Part shown: positions 1 to 6,938 of the stretch, one piece after another
Numbering within the stretch: position 1 is the stretch's first letter
Layout of the letters: each line of letters begins with the position of its first letter
DNA from: Planctomycetota bacterium
GTDB taxonomy: Bacteria; Planctomycetota; Phycisphaerae; WQYP01
Length of the DNA stretch: 13,620 nt
NCBI GenBank assembly: GCA_021798635.1
Contig: JAJZGH010000125.1
Coordinates: forward strand, 1-13,620
Direction of reading: 5' to 3'
The notes under the pieces: model-generated
Databases searched by the model: none
The model's input: the letters and a program-made list of their open reading frames with translations, nothing else
Told to the model about the DNA's origin: nothing
Translations under genes and position numbers: made by a program

Positions 1-2
1 AT

Positions 3-854
3 GATCCGCTGCCGGCGGCGTGGGCTTTACGCGATGAAGGAGCGGCCAATTATTTGCGCCTCGCGGCGTCGCACGGCGAGCCGGGGCTGGAAATTTTTAC
101 GTTTGATTCAGCCCAGCCGTATCAGGCGCAGGAATATCTCCACCATTTTCCGGCCCGGCAAAGTCTGGGGGCAGGCATTGCGGTGCGGCATCGGCATTTA
201 ATTCGCGAAGATCAGGCCATTGGAATCCAGCGTGCCGGCGAGAGTATCGATGCCGGCGCATTCCATGCTGATCTGGTGGCGATGGGGAATCTGGATGTAT
301 TGATTTATCATCAGCAGGCATTTGATCGGCAGAGTATTGCGGTGATGCGAAAGACCTGTCAGCGCCTGATCGGCGCTCCGCCGCGCTTCGTGGAAATTAT
401 CGAGGAGAACTTATCGCTGAAGGATGCGGTGCAGACCTATTTTTTTAACAGCCAACTGGTCACGCTTCCCAGCGGCGACATGGTGCTGATTGCTCCGGAG
501 GAATGCCGCAGCCATCCGGCAGCCAAAGCGCAAATTGACCTGCTTCAACAGCAGCAGCTTTTCAACCGCGTGGAATTTGTAGATGTGCGGCAGTCCATGC
601 TCAATGGCGGGGGGCCGGCCTGTTTACGCCTGCGCGTCGTGCTGACTAAAAAGGAACTTGCGGCCATGCATCAAGGTGTGCGTCTTACGCCGCTGCTTTA
701 TAAGCAGTTGACGCACTGGGTGCAAAAGCATTATCGCGAGTCTTTGGCTCCTGCTGATCTTGCTGATCCGGCGTTGTTGCGGGAATCGCGGAAAGCGCTG
801 GATGAACTTTCGGCGCTTTTACAGCTTGGCAGTATTTACGATTTTCAGTTGTGA
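3..854 (+). CDS. astB: N-succinylarginine dihydrolase, C-terminal part (left end outside window)
   Basis: AstB hydrolyses N2-succinylarginine to N2-succinylornithine, CO2 and two ammonia in the cytoplasm, the second step of the arginine succinyltransferase (AST) pathway. The frame is open from base 3, so the gene begins upstream; about 283 residues are visible of a family length near 445. Recognition rests on family hallmarks: DEGAAN at the left edge (catalytic Glu at 36-38, E174 of the E. coli enzyme), FHAD (catalytic His at 264-266, H248), and NGGGPACLRLRVVLT with the nucleophilic Cys at 621-623 (C365). HQQAF, FNSQL and the C-terminal LGSIYDFQ also match. The catalytic triad is therefore complete and nothing looks broken. 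The classical neighbour astE does not follow; the next gene is an unrelated membrane protein. Upstream ast genes may lie outside the window. ATG codons inside the visible frame, such as the one at 54, are internal. Confidence 0.95.
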   Translation, partial: DPLPAAWALRDEGAANYLRLAASHGEPGLEIFTFDSAQPYQAQEYLHHFPARQSLGAGIAVRHRHLIREDQAIGIQRAGESIDAGAFHADLVAMGNLDVLIYHQQAFDRQSIAVMRKTCQRLIGAPPRFVEIIEENLSLKDAVQTYFFNSQLVTLPSGDMVLIAPEECRSHPAAKAQIDLLQQQQLFNRVEFVDVRQSMLNGGGPACLRLRVVLTKKELAAMHQGVRLTPLLYKQLTHWVQKHYRESLAPADLADPALLRESRKALDELSALLQLGSIYDFQL

Positions 855-933
855 TTGCGTTCAAGACGTTTTGGGCGTTGCCGGCATCGGAAGTTCTTTG
901 CCATGCCGGGCAAGTTATGTTCAAATACCCCCT

Positions 934-3156
934 ATGGCCGAATTGTCACCGCTATCCTCTGATTCTAATAGTCCCTCCCCTGTGTCTCCCGGCGCTGCCG
1001 AGCCGCCACGCGGTTTGACGCCGAGGGGGAAATATATTCTTGGGGCGGTGGCGATCTTTCTGCTGGCGCTGGTGGTGTATTGGCCCTTGCATTCGGCCGG
1101 ATATATATGGGATGACGGCGGCTGGCTGGTGCATAATCATTTTGCCCATCATTGGCGCGGACTATGGAACATCTGGTTTAATCCACATGATTCCATTCAA
1201 TATTATCCGATGGTCTTTACTGCCTTTAATATCCAATGGCATATCTGGGGCGGCGACGCGTTGGGTTATCATCTGGTGAATATTGTGATGCAGGCGGCCG
1301 ATGCGGTTTTGCTATGGCGGATTCTTAAGGCTTTAGGCCTGCGTAGCGCCTGGATTGCGGCGTCCATTTGGGCGATTCATCCGGTGCAGGTGGAAACTGT
1401 GGGATGGGTGGTAGAACAAAAGAGTCTTCTATCGGCTCTGTTTTTATTTCCCGCAGTTCTGGCCTGGACACGTTTTGCGGATTTCACGCGCGACCGGCCG
1501 ATTGCAGAGCCACTATTAACTCCACATCAATGGAAATTGTACGCTCTGTCAACAATGTCCTTTATTCTGGCGCTGTGTTCGAAAACTGATGCGTGTATTG
1601 TTCCAGTGGTGCTGCTTTTTGTACTGGTATGGAAGCGTGGATTTATCAATAAACGTGATATTCTGCTGCTGGTACCATGGATGATTCTGGGATTACTGGC
1701 GGCTTGTATGACCATTCATATTGAGCATGGGCAGGCGGGAGCCAAGGGGCACGGTTTTCATTTTTCCCTGGCGCAACATTTTATTATTGCCGGTAAAGAC
1801 CTGTGGTTTTATCCGTTGAAACTCTTCTGGCCCTGGCCGATGATGGCGGTTTATCCGCGGTGGCATATCAGCCATCCGGCCGCATGGGATTGGATTTTTC
1901 CGATTACCGCCTTTGCGATTCCTCTGATCCTCCTGGCATTTTCCAGAAAGATTGGACGCGGAGCGTTTGTGGCTGTGTGTGCCTACGGATTGATGATTTC
2001 TCCCCTGCTGGGCTTTATTGCCTTTTACACGGAAGAATACACTTTTGTCGCGGATCATTATCAGTACCTGGCGTGCATCGGGATTATTGTGCTGGTCACG
2101 GAGGCCGCGACCGGAATTTTCAGCCGCCTCGGGCGATCTGAAAAAACCGCTGACGATCTGAGTCTGCCGACCAACGGGCAAGCGTCGGCTGCGGCATCGG
2201 CGAAAGTCGGTGGCATCGGGAGTTGGCTGGGGGCGGCGGTTTCCGTTCTGGTGTTGCTGACTTTAGGAACCATGACCTGGGCGCAAAGCGAAATTTACAC
2301 TCCGCCCCTGCGCGTTTGGACGCATAATATCAAATACAGTCCGGATTGCTGGCTGGCCATGGAACGCGTGGGCGTGCATGAATATGGGAAAGGTCATGTT
2401 GCGGCGGCGCTGCTGCTTTTTCAGCGGGCCAATGAACTGTCGCATGGGGGAAATCTGATTGTCAATTCTAATCTGGGTGATGTCTATAGACACCTTGGAC
2501 AGTATGCCAAAGCCATTCCGTATTATCGCCGATCTCTGGCGGTGGCTGGGCGGCAGCCTCCGATTATCGCCCACCTGGTAGATTGTTATGAAAAAATCGG
2601 TGATTGGCGGCAGGCGTATCAGGATCTTCTGCACGGCGTCCAATTATTGCCGCGCTCGGCGGATCTGCAAACGGAATTGGCGTCCATGCTGGCCCGGGCC
2701 GGACATGCCAAGCGTGCGGTACCCCATTTTCGGGCGGCGATAAAATATGAACCACAGGATACCAAGGCTCTGTTTGGCTTGGCCGAGAGCCTGGACGCAA
2801 CAGGGCAGTGGCAAAAGGCGATTCCGTTTTACCGTCGGGCGCTTAAAGCCTCACCGGATTTCGGGCAGGGGCATTTTGCGTTTGGAATGGTCCTTCTGCG
2901 GCATGGAAAGCCCGCTGCCGCCGCACGGGAATTTCAGACGGTACTGGCTTTGGGCCGACAACTGCGGCTGGCACATCATACGCTCGGCAAGCATGGGGTG
3001 CCCGAGCCATGGCGGATGCAAACGCATCAGGCTCTGGCGGACGCATTGCTGGCGCTGCATCATCCGCAGTTGGCGGCTGCACAGTCTGCAAAGGCCAGAG
3101 ATCTTATGCAGCGGCGGAAGCGTTTATCGCCGGTACGTCAAACGCAGGGAAAATAA
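934..3156 (+). CDS. TMTC-like multi-pass membrane protein with C-terminal TPR domain (first paralog)
   Basis: A 740-residue integral membrane protein. After a Ser/Pro-rich cytoplasmic-looking N-terminus (1-30) come about ten hydrophobic segments between residues 33 and 450, then a soluble tetratricopeptide domain (about 470-725; clear repeats near 510-540, 578-606 and 612-640 with the GxxxKAIxxYRRAL pattern). Motifs typical of TMTC-like GT-C fold proteins are visible: an early acidic loop WDDGGW (59-64), HPVQVETVGWVVEQKSLLS (149-167, the equivalent of HPxHVExVAWxxxRKDxLS), SKTDA (216-220), YPRWH (307-311) and VADHYQYLA (372-380). Eukaryotic TMTC proteins are protein O-mannosyltransferases; bacterial substrates are unknown, so a glycosyltransferase role is inference. 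The frame stays open upstream to 760, inside astB, but the start at 934 avoids that overlap; no good Shine-Dalgarno sequence is seen. It is followed after 18 bases by a paralog, so the two are probably cotranscribed. Confidence 0.85.
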   Translation: MAELSPLSSDSNSPSPVSPGAAEPPRGLTPRGKYILGAVAIFLLALVVYWPLHSAGYIWDDGGWLVHNHFAHHWRGLWNIWFNPHDSIQYYPMVFTAFNIQWHIWGGDALGYHLVNIVMQAADAVLLWRILKALGLRSAWIAASIWAIHPVQVETVGWVVEQKSLLSALFLFPAVLAWTRFADFTRDRPIAEPLLTPHQWKLYALSTMSFILALCSKTDACIVPVVLLFVLVWKRGFINKRDILLLVPWMILGLLAACMTIHIEHGQAGAKGHGFHFSLAQHFIIAGKDLWFYPLKLFWPWPMMAVYPRWHISHPAAWDWIFPITAFAIPLILLAFSRKIGRGAFVAVCAYGLMISPLLGFIAFYTEEYTFVADHYQYLACIGIIVLVTEAATGIFSRLGRSEKTADDLSLPTNGQASAAASAKVGGIGSWLGAAVSVLVLLTLGTMTWAQSEIYTPPLRVWTHNIKYSPDCWLAMERVGVHEYGKGHVAAALLLFQRANELSHGGNLIVNSNLGDVYRHLGQYAKAIPYYRRSLAVAGRQPPIIAHLVDCYEKIGDWRQAYQDLLHGVQLLPRSADLQTELASMLARAGHAKRAVPHFRAAIKYEPQDTKALFGLAESLDATGQWQKAIPFYRRALKASPDFGQGHFAFGMVLLRHGKPAAAAREFQTVLALGRQLRLAHHTLGKHGVPEPWRMQTHQALADALLALHHPQLAAAQSAKARDLMQRRKRLSPVRQTQGK

Positions 3157-3174
3157 GACAATCGAGTGTATTGA

Positions 3175-5010
3175 ATGAAACGAAAAAGCCCCAGCAAGTC
3201 CGCGGCACCAACGCCTGAAGCTGCCGCGATCGCAAAGAGTGCCGCTGAACGAAGCAAGTGGCGCACGATTCTGGCCATTGGCGGCTTGCTTTTGCTGACG
3301 CTGGCGGTTTATTATCCGTTGCGATGGGGCGTGTTTCTCTGGGATGACTCTGCCTGGTTGACCAACAATCCGCTGATCCACCACTGGCGGGGTTTTGAAA
3401 TTTTCTGGTTTTCCACCAAGGCCATGGGTGAAGTGCAATATTATCCCATGACCTTAAGTCTCCTATCCATTGAATACCATATCTGGGGCCTGCAAACGCT
3501 GCCTTATCACCTGGTGAATGTCTTATTTCAGGCCGCCAATGCCATTCTCCTCTGGCTGATTCTGCGGAGACTGGAATTTCGTTCCGCGTGGCTGGTGGCT
3601 GCACTGTTTGCCATTCATCCGATTCAGGTTGAAACGGTGGGGTGGGTGGCGGAAGTTAAAAATGTGCTGTCCGGCTTTTTTTACTTTCTGGCGTTGCTTA
3701 GTTTTCTAAAATTTATCGATGTCGGGCCGAAAACCCCGGCCACACCTGATGGCATTAATTCAGAAAAACCCTATCAAAATCATCAGCTGTATGTTGTTTC
3801 AACGCTCTGCTTTTTATTCGGTTTGCTAAGCAAAACCGCGGTATGCACACTGCCGGTGGCCATTCTGGTGATTCTCTGGTGGAAAGACCGGTGGCGTGAC
3901 CGGGAAATTATTCTTCGGCTCATACCCTGGTTCATCATCGCGCTTATCATCGGCATGGTGACGATTCATGTAGAGCATACCAGTGTCGGTACGCACGGGG
4001 CCGATTGGCGATTTACCATTGGACAACGGATTTTAGTCGCGGGGCACGCCTTCTGGTTTTATCTGATAAAGTTACTTTGGCCTCACCCGCTACTGATGAT
4101 TTATCCGCGATGGCATCTGGGCAACAGCATTGGATACATTTGGGCAATCGCGGCGGTCGCCTTGTTTGCAGGTCTCTGGTTCATGAAGGATCGCATCGGG
4201 CGCGGTCCTATGGCCGCGATGCTGTTTTATCTTGTTACCATTGGGCCGGTGCTGGGCTTTATCACCTTTTATACGCAACTTTACAGCTTTGTTGCGGATC
4301 ATTATCAGTATCTTGCGTGTATTGGCCCCATGGTCTTGGCCGGCGAGTTTATTTATTGGGCAACTGATAAGACCGGCCCGTGGAAGCACGCTGTGCCGAT
4401 TTGGGTTGCCGCGGCTCTGGTGGTGATAGCAGGGTGGATCAGTTTTAATCAGAGCCGCCTTTATGATTCAGATTACTCACTCTGGCATTATGTTTATCAG
4501 CACAATCGGAAGTCATTCATCGTTAAGGCCCTGTATGGAGCTACGCTGCTGGAGCGGCAGCAATATGGACCGGCCATGACGCAACTTGTTGCGGCCAATG
4601 CCATGCACCGCCATGCCATTGCGGTGATATTTAATCTGGCGGGGGGATATATGGTCACGGGACACTACCGTCACGCCTTACATTATTATGGCTGGTATCT
4701 CCAGCATGACCCAGGATCCGCTGACGCCTGGACGGATGCCGCTAATTGTCTGGTAGCTTTGCGAGCGTATGAGCCGGCGGCGCGGGATCTGGCTGAAGCG
4801 TTGAAACTCAAGCCTAATTTTTCGGCTGGGTGGATGGAACTGGCGCATGTAAGCTATCTCGCGGGGCATTTGAAGTATGCGGAAAAATTTTATCGCCATG
4901 CAATTCGCCTTGACCCATCCATGGCCAATGTGAAACTCGCTGTATCCGCTAAGATCCTGCCGCAGATTCCTGCTCGATCGGCAACTTCGCGCCCCGCCGG
5001 GCACCGCTAA
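3175..5010 (+). CDS. TMTC-like multi-pass membrane protein with TPR tail (second paralog)
   Basis: A 611-residue paralog of the gene directly upstream, sharing its architecture and signature motifs at nearly the same positions: a Lys/Ala-rich N-terminus, first hydrophobic segment at about 31-50, WDDSAW (56-61), HPIQVETVGWVAEVKNVLS (148-166), SKTAV (219-223), YPRWH (310-314) and VADHYQYLA (373-381). Around ten hydrophobic segments span 31-425. The C-terminal part (about 445-590) holds two to four TPR-like repeats, fewer than in the first copy, with the last (564-583, YAEKFYRHAIRLDP) the most canonical. The final 15 residues are Arg/Ser/Pro-rich and probably disordered. The ATG lies 18 bases after the previous stop with only a weak GAG upstream, suggesting cotranscription. 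The likely role is glycosyl transfer from a lipid-linked donor, as for GT-C relatives; this is inferred from the family, and no glycan-synthesis genes lie nearby. Confidence 0.85.
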   Translation: MKRKSPSKSAAPTPEAAAIAKSAAERSKWRTILAIGGLLLLTLAVYYPLRWGVFLWDDSAWLTNNPLIHHWRGFEIFWFSTKAMGEVQYYPMTLSLLSIEYHIWGLQTLPYHLVNVLFQAANAILLWLILRRLEFRSAWLVAALFAIHPIQVETVGWVAEVKNVLSGFFYFLALLSFLKFIDVGPKTPATPDGINSEKPYQNHQLYVVSTLCFLFGLLSKTAVCTLPVAILVILWWKDRWRDREIILRLIPWFIIALIIGMVTIHVEHTSVGTHGADWRFTIGQRILVAGHAFWFYLIKLLWPHPLLMIYPRWHLGNSIGYIWAIAAVALFAGLWFMKDRIGRGPMAAMLFYLVTIGPVLGFITFYTQLYSFVADHYQYLACIGPMVLAGEFIYWATDKTGPWKHAVPIWVAAALVVIAGWISFNQSRLYDSDYSLWHYVYQHNRKSFIVKALYGATLLERQQYGPAMTQLVAANAMHRHAIAVIFNLAGGYMVTGHYRHALHYYGWYLQHDPGSADAWTDAANCLVALRAYEPAARDLAEALKLKPNFSAGWMELAHVSYLAGHLKYAEKFYRHAIRLDPSMANVKLAVSAKILPQIPARSATSRPAGHR

Positions 5011-5153
5011 TTCGCGGGACCACCAGGATTTGAGGGTGGAGTCGCGTGGCCAAACCGGCCCCTGCCCCACGACCTCGCTACACATTCTAAATTCTCGCGG
5101 TCGCAGATCTGAACGTTGCGCCAGGATTGAACGTATAAGAAAGTAATACAGAC

Positions 5154-5183
5154 TTGCGGAAAGCAGGTAATACTTTGTATAAT
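5154..5183 (+). promoter_or_regulatory. Putative sigma70-type promoter for the RHH/zinc-finger gene
   Basis: TTGCGG at 5154-5159 and a perfect TATAAT at 5178-5183 are separated by 18 bases, in a locally AT-rich stretch of the 224-bp gap after the second TMTC-like gene. Transcription would begin near 5190, leaving about 45 bases of leader before the ATG at 5235. The -35 box matches the consensus in only three positions, so the -10 carries most of the evidence. It implies that the downstream metal-related pair forms its own transcription unit. Confidence 0.55.
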
Positions 5184-5222
5184 ATGCAGAATCGGTTTTA
5201 TGGGGCGTGGCTTGGAAGCGTG

Positions 5223-5228
5223 AAAGGA
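5223..5228 (+). promoter_or_regulatory. Shine-Dalgarno sequence that decides the start at 5235
   Basis: AAAGGA ends 6 bases before ATG 5235. The same frame is open further upstream, with a TTG at 5154 and an ATG at 5184. Those lie on the predicted -35 box and at the edge of the -10 box, so they would not be usable starts on the predicted transcript. Confidence 0.6.
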
Positions 5229-5234
5229 TGCCTG

Positions 5235-5696
5235 ATGAAAAAAAATAAGCGCACCGACAAAATGCCGAAGGACCAGGTCATGGCCTTTAAGGTGGATGCC
5301 ACACTCGCTGAGCTTCTGGGGGGCGTAAAAAATAAAAGCGAATTAATTCGCGATGCGGTGTATGCCTATCTGGGGCATTTATGTCCGTTGTGTGAAGGCA
5401 AGGGCACCATTCCGGCCAATCGCAGTCATGAAATTGAACTTCTGCTCAAGCAGCTTGAATTTGCAACCTGCACCGGCTGTCACACGGCGTTGCCGGTCAT
5501 GCCGCGATTGCGGAAGCTGGTTAAAACCATGCCCAGGCCGGACCAGTTGCGGCTGACTGAATTTGAAAAAACTGGTGAATTATTATGTGCGGATTGCTTT
5601 GAGAAAGCCGATCAGTGCGCTACCTGCGGGCAGCATGTGCCGCACGGGCAGCTTTCATCACATTTGGCTCGCCGTCACGCAGCGGCGAGGAATTAA
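5235..5696 (+). CDS. Ribbon-helix-helix protein with zinc-finger-like Cys/His clusters; candidate metal-responsive regulator
   Basis: A 153-residue soluble protein. Residues 12-47 look like a ribbon-helix-helix (CopG/NikR-type) DNA-binding domain: a strand VMAFKVD, then helices including NKSELIRDAVYAYL, the usual second-helix pattern. The rest is rich in paired cysteines: CPLC (50-53), CTGCH (79-83), CADC (118-121) and a C2H2-like C-x2-C-x11-H-x4-H (Cys128, Cys131, His143, His148). This suggests two or more bound zinc ions. I do not recognise a named family for the whole protein. By analogy with NikR, an RHH protein with a C-terminal metal-binding part, it could repress the adjacent transporter gene in response to metal. 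The alternative is that the zinc sites are purely structural and it regulates something else. It has its own predicted promoter and is followed after 86 bases by the transporter. Confidence 0.75.
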   Translation: MKKNKRTDKMPKDQVMAFKVDATLAELLGGVKNKSELIRDAVYAYLGHLCPLCEGKGTIPANRSHEIELLLKQLEFATCTGCHTALPVMPRLRKLVKTMPRPDQLRLTEFEKTGELLCADCFEKADQCATCGQHVPHGQLSSHLARRHAAARN

Positions 5697-5742
5697 TAGG
5701 CAACGGTTTCCTGGCGTATGGCGGGTGGTAACAATGCGATGA

Positions 5743-5752
5743 CCCCCCCCCC
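5743..5752 (+). repeat. Homopolymeric C10 tract in the gap before the transporter gene
   Basis: Ten consecutive C residues lie 30 bases before the preferred start of the transporter gene and touch an in-frame ATG at 5753. Tracts this long are rare by chance and prone to slipped-strand mispairing. With one extra C, an ATG at 5718 would read in frame into the transporter; with ten, it reaches a stop shortly after 5783. The tract also lies where its length could change leader or promoter spacing. A sequencing error in the count is possible. Confidence 0.8.
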
Positions 5753-5771
5753 ATGCGTTTGGTCTTTTGGC

Positions 5772-5777
5772 GAGGTG
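5772..5777 (+). promoter_or_regulatory. Shine-Dalgarno sequence favouring the start at 5783
   Basis: GAGGTG sits 5 bases before ATG 5783. The alternative in-frame ATG at 5753 is preceded directly by the C10 tract and has no purine-rich ribosome binding site, so the later ATG is preferred. Confidence 0.65.
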
Positions 5778-5782
5778 GACGT

Positions 5783-6766
5783 ATGTCCTGGATGACTCTG
5801 GCGAGTATGAATTTGTGGAATCCCAGCGGTGTGGGGATGACGGTGGCAGCGATTCTGGCTACCGCATTTCTGCTGGGAATGGTGCATGGCATTACCCCTG
5901 ATGAGCACACCTGGCCGATCACCTTCAGCTACAGTGTGGGCAGCTACAGTTGGAAGGGGGGAATGCGGGCAGGGCTGCTGTTCTCGCTGGCTTTTACGGT
6001 GCAGCGTTCCATTGCTTCGGAACTGGCCTATTTGTTCATCAAGCCTGTCATGGCGTTAATGGGGGCGGACTGGTTCAACTACTCGGTTTATATTATTGTC
6101 GGCACGGTCATGGCGGGTTCGGGAATTTATATTCTGCGGCGCGGAAAAATCTGGCATCTGCTGCATACGCATAACATGCTGCATTCCGAAGGCGGTGCAG
6201 ATCCCCAGGCGGCTCCCTGGTGGATGCCGCTGGTGCATGGGTTTATCGCCGGCTGGGGCACCGGGGCGTTTGCCATTCTGGTGTATACCGCCCTGGCTCC
6301 GCACATGCCCAACGCATACGTCGGATTTGTTCCGGGCATGTTCTTCGGTTTAGGCACCATGGTCATGCAGGTGATGGTCGGGGGGCTGTTTGGTCAATGG
6401 ATGGCCAAACGAAAATTCAGCGAAAATGCCCGGGTCATGATTGCCCGGCTCATGTCAGGACGGGTCTTAACCTGGGGCGGTTTTGGATTTGCTCTGGTCG
6501 GGCTAATTGGCCTGATTTTCCCGGCGGTTGGCGATCTTCAGATTAATACCGGCATCAAAGTGCATAATTTGGCCCATTTGGGCGTAGGATTTTTCCTGGC
6601 GGTCGTCATGCTTTTTGGCGTGGCGGCGGTGGCGTTCTTCAAATCCATTCGTGATGTTACCGCCATGGGAACCCATGTGCCGCCGCCCGGCACGGATGCT
6701 GATCACGCGTCGTGTGCGCGTCATCACCATCAGGATGAATCAGAGGCAAAACAAACTTCCCAATAG
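5783..6766 (+). CDS. Multi-pass membrane protein resembling NicO/TauE-type transition-metal transporters
   Basis: A 327-residue membrane protein with about six to seven hydrophobic segments (roughly 20-36, 62-90, 98-118, 148-172, 178-203, 230-250 and 262-286). The first segment ends in HGITPDEH (35-42), which resembles the HxxxxDH signature of nickel/cobalt permeases (for example HAxxPDH in NicO/RcnA-like proteins) but with an extra Glu. A second conserved-looking motif, VHGFIAGWGTGAF (151-163), fits the duplicated halves of TauE/NicO-type transporters. Soluble histidine clusters, WHLLHTHNMLH (124-134) and CARHHHQD (311-318), could bind Ni, Co or Zn. Metal export or uptake is inferred; direction and ion cannot be read from the sequence. 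It follows a zinc-finger RHH protein that may regulate it. No obvious terminator follows. The sulfite-exporter annotation often given to this superfamily is the main alternative. Confidence 0.7.
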   Translation: MSWMTLASMNLWNPSGVGMTVAAILATAFLLGMVHGITPDEHTWPITFSYSVGSYSWKGGMRAGLLFSLAFTVQRSIASELAYLFIKPVMALMGADWFNYSVYIIVGTVMAGSGIYILRRGKIWHLLHTHNMLHSEGGADPQAAPWWMPLVHGFIAGWGTGAFAILVYTALAPHMPNAYVGFVPGMFFGLGTMVMQVMVGGLFGQWMAKRKFSENARVMIARLMSGRVLTWGGFGFALVGLIGLIFPAVGDLQINTGIKVHNLAHLGVGFFLAVVMLFGVAAVAFFKSIRDVTAMGTHVPPPGTDADHASCARHHHQDESEAKQTSQ

Positions 6767-6938
6767 TCCTTGTTGAATTTGCCGCTCTGGAGTAATCTAT
6801 CAGGCGCTGAAATTGTGTTGTCGCAAGCAGCGACGTGCAAATCAGTCTGGACCGGTCAGGAAATGGTTGCCGCTGGCGCTAATATGACGGGTTTCCGGTT
6901 TTTCCAGCCATGCGCAACCACCCTGCGGGAGTATTTCC

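Noticed and set aside
760..933. Upstream extension of the first TMTC-like gene into astB
   Set aside because: It would overlap astB by 95 bases and adds a Cys-rich segment unlike the family N-terminus; the ATG at 934 gives a normal start before the first helix.
5020..5039. Small hairpin CCACC/GGTGG after the second TMTC-like gene
   Set aside because: The stem is only five pairs with a ten-base loop and no T-run, so it does not qualify as a terminator.
6820..6834. Hairpin GTCGC/GCGAC in the gap before the LysM gene
   Set aside because: Five pairs with no T-run and no conserved context; it may be chance in GC-rich DNA.
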